Assembly (NCBI GenBank): GCA_020048295.1
Contig: JAIFMT010000136.1
Location: 1-10,740, forward strand
Length of the DNA stretch: 10,740 nucleotides
Direction: 5' to 3'
From: Rhodoferax sp.
Lineage (GTDB): Bacteria > Pseudomonadota > Gammaproteobacteria > Burkholderiales > Burkholderiaceae
Made by a program: the position numbers and the translations under genes. This document shows positions 5,919 through 10,740 of this stretch, in pieces. Numbering within the stretch: position 1 is the first letter of the stretch; every line of letters starts with the position of its first letter. The notes under the pieces are model-generated. The model was not told the DNA's origin and did no database searches. It worked only from the letters and a program-made list of their open reading frames with translations.

Positions 5919-6622
5919 CGCCTGCGCAAATCGAGCTGTGCGGCATTGAGCGGGTGTTTCACCTGGGTGACTCCGAGGTGCATGCGCTGCGGCAACTTGA
6001 CTTGCGTATTGCCGCTGGCGAGTATCTGGCGGTGATGGGGCCATCGGGCTCGGGCAAATCGACACTGTTGAATCTGCTGGGTTTGCTGGACCGGCCCAAT
6101 GCCGGTGTCTATCGGCTGGAGGGGCGTGACGTGATCACCTTGTCGAGCGACGAGCAGGCCCGCGTGCGCAGCCAGCGAATTGGCTTTGTGTTCCAGAGCT
6201 TTCACCTGGTGCCGCGCCTCAGCGCTGCCGAAAACATTGCGCTGCCAATGATGCTGGCTGGGTTGGGCCGTGCCGAGCGTGGCGCGCGCGTGGCGCAGGC
6301 GCTCAAGGACTACGGCCTGGAAAACCGTGCTGATCACCGACCCGATGAACTGTCAGGCGGGCAACGCCAGCGCGTGGCGATTGCGCGCGCGACCGTCATG
6401 CAGCCGGCGATGATCCTTGCCGATGAGCCCACCGGCAACCTCGACCGCAGCACGGGCGAAGAAGTGGTGCGGCTGCTGGAAACCCTCAACGCCCGCGGTG
6501 TGACGCTGATCATGGTCACCCACGATGCCAGCCTGGGTGCGCGTGCCCGGCGCCAGCTGCTGATGGAAGACGGTGTGCTCAAGCATGATTCGGCCAACCT
6601 GGCATGCGCAGCCCTGACCTGA
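5915..6622 (+). CDS. ABC transporter ATP-binding protein, MacB/LolD type
   Basis: A 235-residue stand-alone ATPase that should power the two permeases encoded next. Motifs are complete: Walker A GPSGSGKST (42-50), Q-loop Q94 in FVFQSFHLVP, signature LSGGQ (146-150), Walker B MILADE (166-171) with catalytic E171, D-loop NLD (175-177) and H-loop H203. The spacing and the FQSFHLVPRLSAAENI stretch are those of the MacB/LolD/FtsE group, which work with four-helix permeases by mechanotransmission and do not carry substrate through a membrane channel. In E. coli MacB this domain is fused to the permease; here it is a separate chain. It overlaps the adaptor gene by four bases and the first permease gene by 19 bases, so the subunits are probably translated together. 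LolD of lipoprotein release is the main alternative, but an adjacent adaptor points to MacAB-type export. Confidence 0.92.
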   Translation: MTPAQIELCGIERVFHLGDSEVHALRQLDLRIAAGEYLAVMGPSGSGKSTLLNLLGLLDRPNAGVYRLEGRDVITLSSDEQARVRSQRIGFVFQSFHLVPRLSAAENIALPMMLAGLGRAERGARVAQALKDYGLENRADHRPDELSGGQRQRVAIARATVMQPAMILADEPTGNLDRSTGEEVVRLLETLNARGVTLIMVTHDASLGARARRQLLMEDGVLKHDSANLACAALT

Positions 6623-7812
6623 TCCGCTTTGCCCGCGATGCTGCGGCTGGTAACCCGTTGCGCGCGGCGTTGCTGGTGCTGGCCATGGCGATTGGGGTGG
6701 CAGCGGTGGTGGTGCTGACCGCGCTGGGCGACGGTGCGCGCCGCTATGTGATGAACGAGTTTGCCTCACTGGGCAGCAATTTGGTGATTGTGTTGCCCGG
6801 GCGCTCGCAAACCGGTGGCTTCAACCCTGGCAATGCCATCACCAGCACGCCGCGTGACCTGACCCTTGCCGACGCGCAGGCGCTGCTGCGGGCCAGGGGC
6901 GTGCGACAAGTAGCTCCCATCATCATTGGTACTTCCGAGATCAGCGTGGGCGGCAAGCTGCGCGAGGTAATGGTGGCGGGCACCACCGCCAGCTATGTGT
7001 TGCTGCGCCAGTTGTCACTGTCGCAGGGTCGCTTTCTGGCCGAGGGCGACTGGGTGAGCGGCGCGGCCGAGGTGGTGCTGGGTGCCAAAGTGCGCGATGA
7101 ACTGTTTGGTGCTTCGCCTGCGCTGGGTCAACGGGTGCGGGTTGGCGACCGGCGTTTTCGGGTGGTGGGCGTGCTGGCGGGCAGCGGACAGGGGCTGGGC
7201 ATGAATGCCGATGAGCTGGTGCTGCTGCCGGTGGCCCAGGCGCAGGCCATGTTCAACAGCAGCACCCTGTTTCGCATCCTGGTCGAGGCCAGCAGCCGCG
7301 AGGCGATCGAGCCGGTCAAGGCACAGGTTACCAGCATCCTCAAGCTTCGCCACGACGGTGAGCAGGATGTCACCGTCATCACTCAGGATGCGGTGCTGGC
7401 CACGTTTGACCGCCTGCTGGGCACGCTGACGCTGGGCGTGGCCGGTATTGCGGCCATCAGCCTGGCGGTGGCCGGTATTCTGGTGATGAACGTGATGCTG
7501 GTGTCGGTGGCGCAGCGCACGGCTGAGATTGGCTTGCTCAAGGCACTCGGCGCCAGCGGTGGCACCATCAGGATGCTGTTTCTGGTCGAGGCCAGCTTGT
7601 TGTCGCTGGCCGGTGCGGTGCTGGGCTATCTGCTGGGGCAGTTGGGTGCGGCGCTGATTCGTCAGTTGTATCCGACGTTTCCAGCGTACCCGCCTGACTG
7701 GGCCGTGCTGGCCGGGCTGGCCACCGCGCTGGTCACCGGCGTATTGTTTGGCGTGCTGCCGGCGCGCCGGGCCGCGTTGCTGGACCCGGTGCAGGCGCTG
7801 TCCAAACGCTGA
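6604..7812 (+). CDS. ABC transporter permease 1, MacB/FtsX type
   Basis: A 402-residue inner-membrane protein with the four-helix MacB layout: TM1 (about 20-42), a large periplasmic MacB_PCD-like domain (about 43-270), then TM2 (about 272-300), TM3 (about 325-352) and TM4 (about 366-386). QRTAEIGLLKALGAS (304-318) between TM2 and TM3 matches the coupling region that touches the ATPase, and the end LDPVQALSKR is typical. There is no ATP-binding domain. It is clearly a paralogue of the next gene product along its whole length (for example ELFG...LG.RVRVG..FRVVGVL), but has VAGILVMNVM where the second has VGGVGIVTIM. No cysteine is seen. ATG at 6604 lies inside the ATPase gene, with no evident Shine-Dalgarno sequence, so coupling by overlap is likely. 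The substrate is unknown. Confidence 0.88.
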   Translation: MRSPDLIRFARDAAAGNPLRAALLVLAMAIGVAAVVVLTALGDGARRYVMNEFASLGSNLVIVLPGRSQTGGFNPGNAITSTPRDLTLADAQALLRARGVRQVAPIIIGTSEISVGGKLREVMVAGTTASYVLLRQLSLSQGRFLAEGDWVSGAAEVVLGAKVRDELFGASPALGQRVRVGDRRFRVVGVLAGSGQGLGMNADELVLLPVAQAQAMFNSSTLFRILVEASSREAIEPVKAQVTSILKLRHDGEQDVTVITQDAVLATFDRLLGTLTLGVAGIAAISLAVAGILVMNVMLVSVAQRTAEIGLLKALGASGGTIRMLFLVEASLLSLAGAVLGYLLGQLGAALIRQLYPTFPAYPPDWAVLAGLATALVTGVLFGVLPARRAALLDPVQALSKR

Positions 7813-7831
7813 AGGGTCGGGGGGCTGCAGC

Positions 7832-9034
7832 ATGTTGTTTTCTGATGCACTCTGGCTATCACTGCGCGCGGTGACGGCGCAGCGGCTGCGCAGCGCGCTC
7901 ACGCTGCTGGGCATCGCGGTGGGGATTGCGGCGGTGATCTTGCTGACCTCGATCGGCGAGGGCATTCACCGCTTTGTGCTGGCTGAATTTACCCAGTTTG
8001 GTACCAACATTGCCAGTATTTCACCGGGCAAGGTCAGCACCTCGGGCCCGGCACCCACCGGTATCCCCACCTCGGTGCGTCCGCTCACCCTCGACGATGC
8101 GCGGGCGCTGGCGCAGTTGCCGCATGTCACAGCGCTGACCGCCACCGTGTGGGGCAATACCGAGGTCAGTGCCAATGGCCGGTTGCGCCGCACCACGGTC
8201 AACGGGGTTGGTGCGGGCATGACCGAGGTGTACCGCATCAAGGTCAAGACCGGCCAGTTTTTGCCACCGGAGAGCCTGGAAAATGCACGCGCCCTGATCG
8301 TGCTCGGGGCCAAGCTCAAGGAAGAGCTGTTTGGCAGTGCCAACCCGCTGGGCGCGCGCGTGCGGGTGGGCAACCTGCAGTTTCGCGTGGTGGGCGTGCT
8401 GGAGGCCAAAGGGCAGTTTCTGGGGGTTGATCTGGATGATGCCGCTTACATTCCGACGGCGCGGGCGCTGGAACTGTATAACCGCGACGGCCTGATGAAA
8501 ATCGACCTGGCTTACGAAGAGGGCGTGCCGGCGGCGCGGGTGGTGGCCCTGGTCAAGGCGCGCCTGGGCGCCCGCCACGGTCGCGAAGATTTCACCCTGA
8601 CCACGCAGGAAGACATGCTACGCACGCTGTCAAAAATCCTTGACATCCTGACCATGGCGGTGGCGGCGCTGGGCAGCATTTCGCTGCTGGTGGGCGGGGT
8701 CGGCATTGTCACCATCATGACCATTGCGGTGAGTGAGCGCACCGCTGAGATTGGTCTGCTGGTGGCGCTGGGGGCACCGCGCCGCAGCGTTTTGTGGCTG
8801 TTTCTGGGCGAAGCGGTGGCCCTGTCGGCGCTGGGCGGATGCCTCGGGCTGGCGTTGGGTATGGGGCTGGCGCAGCTGATTCACCTGGGTGTGCCGGGCT
8901 TGCCGGTTCACACCCCCATCACCTTTGTGGTGCTGGCCGAAGCCGTTGCCGTGCTGATCGGTCTGTTGGCCGGTGTGCTACCCGCCAGCCGCGCCGCCCG
9001 GCTCGACCCGGTGCAGGCGCTGCGCGCGGAGTAA
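7832..9034 (+). CDS. ABC transporter permease 2, MacB/FtsX type
   Basis: A 400-residue paralogue of the preceding permease, nearly the same length and topology: TM1 (about 22-40), periplasmic domain (about 42-268), TM2 (275-298), TM3 (322-348), TM4 (363-384). SERTAEIGLLVALGAP (301-316) is the coupling segment, and VGGVGIVTIM (287-296) is the more canonical MacB form. ATG at 7832 is chosen because residues from there align with TM1 of permease 1; the frame is open back to 7748, but that extension is Arg/Cys-rich and overlaps permease 1 in another frame. A G-run (7819-7824) sits seven bases before the ATG. Only 19 bases separate it from permease 1, so they probably form a heteromeric pair sharing the single ATPase; homodimers cannot be excluded. 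The one cysteine (C337) is in TM3. Confidence 0.88.
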   Translation: MLFSDALWLSLRAVTAQRLRSALTLLGIAVGIAAVILLTSIGEGIHRFVLAEFTQFGTNIASISPGKVSTSGPAPTGIPTSVRPLTLDDARALAQLPHVTALTATVWGNTEVSANGRLRRTTVNGVGAGMTEVYRIKVKTGQFLPPESLENARALIVLGAKLKEELFGSANPLGARVRVGNLQFRVVGVLEAKGQFLGVDLDDAAYIPTARALELYNRDGLMKIDLAYEEGVPAARVVALVKARLGARHGREDFTLTTQEDMLRTLSKILDILTMAVAALGSISLLVGGVGIVTIMTIAVSERTAEIGLLVALGAPRRSVLWLFLGEAVALSALGGCLGLALGMGLAQLIHLGVPGLPVHTPITFVVLAEAVAVLIGLLAGVLPASRAARLDPVQALRAE

Positions 9035-9051
9035 AGCGCTGTCAAGGCGCT
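9035..9051. terminator. Short inverted repeat between convergent genes
   Basis: AGCGC (9035-9039) and GCGCT (9047-9051) could pair over a seven-base loop in the 16-base gap between the permease stop and the stop of the opposite-strand lipoprotein gene. Five pairs and no T-run make this a weak candidate. No better terminator is seen at this convergent junction. Confidence 0.2.
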
Positions 9052-9647
9052 CAGGCCGGATCGACACCCAGCAATTGCGCCAGCGGGGCGGTTGCCAGGG
9101 CACCGCTGTTGCTGACGATCTCGCCGGTGCGACGGTTTTTGGCCAGGATGAACGGCACCGAATCAACCCCCAGGCTGGTTAGCAGATCGGTGTTGGCCTT
9201 GATGGCCTTCAGCAAATCAGGCGCAATATCGGCGGATGCCGCCATGCCACCCGTGCCCGCCAGCAGCGACTTTTCGTGCGCTGTCATGGCCTCGACCGGA
9301 TTGCCAGCGCCAAGCAGGGCAGCCGCCTGCGCCAGGCTTTTGCCGCTGTTGAAGGCGATCGGTACCCAGACAAATTTGACCTTGTTGTGCAGCGGCAGCG
9401 AGGCCTGCCACAAATGGCCGCAGTGTGGGCACTGTGGGTCAAACAGCACATACACCGGCTGTGCGCTCATCAGGGCACCCACCGTAAAACCTTTGGCGCT
9501 GGCCGCCACGGTGTCGTAGCTGGAACTGCTGACCACCGGGGCCGCTGCAGCAGCAGCGGGCACAGGCGGTACGTCGTTCTTTGAGCAGGCGGTCAACCCA
9601 AGGGTCAGGGCGGCAAGCAGGGTATAGGTCAGGGCAGTGGCTTTCAA
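9051..9647 (-). CDS. Thioredoxin-fold thiol:disulfide lipoprotein with CPHC site (DsbG-like)
   Basis: A 198-residue envelope protein. Residues 2-20 form a short signal sequence ending in the lipobox LTAC, with C21 as the expected lipidated residue, then an Ala/Pro-rich linker (about 25-40). The thioredoxin-fold part shows the redox site CPHC (73-76) in VLFDPQCPHCGHLW and a cis-proline segment DSVPFI (P165). VPIAFNSGKSLAQAAALL (96-113) resembles the helical insert of DsbC/DsbG/DsbA-type proteins. The N-terminal dimerisation domain of DsbC/DsbG is missing, and CPHC is the pair best known from DsbA, so oxidase or isomerase use is open. Start: TTG at 9647 with AAAGGA six bases upstream gives an ideal lipoprotein signal; a TTG at 9698 would put 17 extra residues before it and has no such site. 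It lies 71 bases downstream of ppdK on the same strand. Confidence 0.82.
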   Translation of the reverse strand: MKATALTYTLLAALTLGLTACSKNDVPPVPAAAAAAPVVSSSSYDTVAASAKGFTVGALMSAQPVYVLFDPQCPHCGHLWQASLPLHNKVKFVWVPIAFNSGKSLAQAAALLGAGNPVEAMTAHEKSLLAGTGGMAASADIAPDLLKAIKANTDLLTSLGVDSVPFILAKNRRTGEIVSNSGALATAPLAQLLGVDPA

Positions 9648-9653
9648 CGGAAA

Positions 9654-9659
9654 TCCTTT
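9654..9659 (-). promoter_or_regulatory. Ribosome binding site deciding the TTG start
   Basis: On the minus strand this reads AAAGGA, six bases before TTG 9647-9645. It is the clearest Shine-Dalgarno sequence in the window and supports TTG as the real start of the CPHC lipoprotein. Confidence 0.7.
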
Positions 9660-9668
9660 GGGCAAATG

Positions 9669-9715
9669 GTTGATCGCCGGTATTTTCGCAGCGATCAACG
9701 CCCCGTGCCGCGTTG
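9669..9715 (-). promoter_or_regulatory. Two overlapping alternative hairpins between ppdK and the lipoprotein gene
   Basis: In plus-strand coordinates, GTTGATCGC (9669-9677) and GCGATCAAC (9691-9699) make a perfect nine-pair stem with a 13-base loop. CAACGC (9696-9701) and GCGTTG (9710-9715) make a six-pair stem with an eight-base loop. They share 9696-9699, so only one can form at a time in the transcript. Neither is followed by a T-run on the minus strand. They lie in the leader of the lipoprotein gene, just after the ppdK stop, and could affect termination, processing or translation. Confidence 0.4.
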
Positions 9716-9718
9716 GGG

Positions 9719-10740
9719 TCAGCCGCTGATGGCCGCCTGCGCCGCCGCCAGTCGGGCAATTGGCACGCGATACGGCGAACAGCTCACGTAGTCAAGACCG
9801 GCGCGGTGGAAAAATGCCACTGAAGCCGGGTCGCCGCCGTGCTCGCCGCACACGCCCACCTCAATGTCGGCGCGCACGCTGCGGCCTTTTTGCACCGCCA
9901 TCTGCACCAGCAAGCCAACGCCGGTCTGGTCGATGCTGCGAAACGGGTCGTGCTCGTAGATGCCATGCTTGAGGTAGTCAGGCAAAAACTTGGCCGAATC
10001 GTCGCGCGAGAAGCCCAGCGTCATCTGCGTCAGGTCGTTGGTGCCAAAAGAGAAGAATTCGGCGACCTTGCCAATGCTCTCGGCCACCAGTGCGGCGCGC
10101 GGGGTTTCGATCATGGTGCCCAGCAGATACGGCAGGGTCTGACCGCGCTCCGTGAACACGGTTTGTCCGGTGCGCCGAATCACCTCGGCTTGCAGGTTGA
10201 ATTCGCGCGCCGTGCCGACCAGCGGCACCATGATTTCGGCCTTGACCCGAATGCCCTTGGCCTGCATGTTCAAGGCCGCCTCAAACACCGCGCGTGCCTG
10301 CATCTCGGTGATTTCCGGATAGCTGATGCCCAGGCGGCAGCCACGGTGGCCCATCATCGGGTTGAACTCGTGCAACTCTTCCACCCGCATCTTGATCTTG
10401 CCCAGCGACACCTGCATGTCGGCGGCCATCAGGCGCTGGTTGGCATCGTCATGCGGCAAGAACTCGTGCAGCGGTGGGTCCAGCAGACGGATGGTTACCG
10501 GTAAACCATCCATGGCTTCAAAAAGTCCTTCAAAATCACCACGCTGAATCGGCAGCAGCTTGGTGAGTGCCTTGCGGCGGTCAGTTTCGGTGTCGGCCAG
10601 AATCATTTCACGCACCGCCATGATGCGCTCGCCTTCAAAAAACATGTGCTCGGTGCGGCACAGGCCAATGCCAGTGGCACCAAAGCTGCGCGCCATGCGG
10701 GCTTCTTCCGGGGTGTCTGCATTGGTGCGCACTTCCATGC
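9719..10740 (-). CDS. ppdK: Pyruvate, phosphate dikinase, C-terminal part
   Basis: About 340 residues of the C-terminal PEP/pyruvate-binding barrel; the N-terminal ATP-grasp and phosphohistidine domains lie beyond the right edge (family length is about 870-900). Known reaction: reversible conversion of ATP, phosphate and pyruvate to AMP, diphosphate and phosphoenolpyruvate in the cytosol. Visible catalytic parts, numbered from the first whole codon: GLCRTEHMF (25-33) with an active-site arginine, [12 protein letters not shown] (84-95), [12 protein letters not shown] (126-137), metal ligands E211 in MIETPRA and D235 in GTNDLTQ, and the catalytic cysteine C297 in [23 protein letters not shown] and CGEHGGDP identify PPDK as opposed to PEP synthase or enzyme I. 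All expected residues in this part are present, so it looks functional. It probably serves gluconeogenic or pyrophosphate-linked carbon flow. The stop is followed by the paired hairpins and the CPHC lipoprotein gene. Confidence 0.93.
   Translation of the reverse strand, partial: MEVRTNADTPEEARMARSFGATGIGLCRTEHMFFEGERIMAVREMILADTETDRRKALTKLLPIQRGDFEGLFEAMDGLPVTIRLLDPPLHEFLPHDDANQRLMAADMQVSLGKIKMRVEELHEFNPMMGHRGCRLGISYPEITEMQARAVFEAALNMQAKGIRVKAEIMVPLVGTAREFNLQAEVIRRTGQTVFTERGQTLPYLLGTMIETPRAALVAESIGKVAEFFSFGTNDLTQMTLGFSRDDSAKFLPDYLKHGIYEHDPFRSIDQTGVGLLVQMAVQKGRSVRADIEVGVCGEHGGDPASVAFFHRAGLDYVSCSPYRVPIARLAAAQAAISG

Noticed and set aside
7748..7831. Longer start for permease 2 at 7748
   Set aside because: The extension is Arg/Cys-rich, overlaps permease 1 in another frame, and precedes the segment that aligns with TM1 of its paralogue.
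9648..9698. TTG start at 9698 for the CPHC lipoprotein
   Set aside because: It would bury the signal sequence behind 17 residues and starts inside the hairpin region; TTG 9647 has AAAGGA six bases upstream.

Overview
The window looks like an ordinary, densely packed stretch of chromosome from a GC-rich betaproteobacterium, most likely Burkholderiales/Comamonadaceae (Rhodoferax- or Polaromonas-like). The protein families and codon use fit this. So does an AT-rich intergenic repeat (core CTCTAGCC...GCT...AGCTATA) of a kind I remember as common in that family; the assignment is from memory, not from a search. I see no tRNA, rRNA, CRISPR array, phage gene, transposase or other sign of recent transfer.

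Left part, + strand (1-3627): the 3' end of a U32-family tRNA hydroxylation gene (trhP/yegQ type); a small ribosome-rescue peptidyl-tRNA hydrolase (arfB); a membrane diguanylate cyclase with a periplasmic solute-binding sensor domain; and, overlapping its stop codon by one base, the ribosome-assembly GTPase gene rbgA/ylqF. Three of these four act on tRNA or the ribosome. Middle (3628-4714): a 166-base AT-rich gap with the second repeat copy, then a stand-alone DHH/DHHA1 phosphoesterase.

Right-centre, + strand (4761-9034): a four-gene ABC transport operon of MacAB type. It encodes a membrane-anchored periplasmic adaptor, a separate ATPase and two different FtsX/MacB-like permeases, with overlapping or closely spaced genes and a reasonable sigma70-like promoter in the tail of the DHH gene. 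No outer-membrane channel gene is present. The adaptor has four cysteines, two of them placed symmetrically about the tip of its helical hairpin.

Right end, - strand (9051-10740): the C-terminal third or so of pyruvate phosphate dikinase (ppdK), followed by a small CPHC thioredoxin-fold lipoprotein that begins with TTG behind a strong ribosome binding site. The gap between them holds two overlapping, mutually exclusive hairpins. The dikinase and lipoprotein genes converge on the ABC operon with 16 bases between stop codons.

I found no clearly new defence or mobile system. The points most worth a second look are the paired repeats next to gene starts, the cysteine geometry of the adaptor, the cyclase-rbgA coupling and the competing hairpins before the thioredoxin-fold gene. 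No gene-free stretch is longer than 300 bases.
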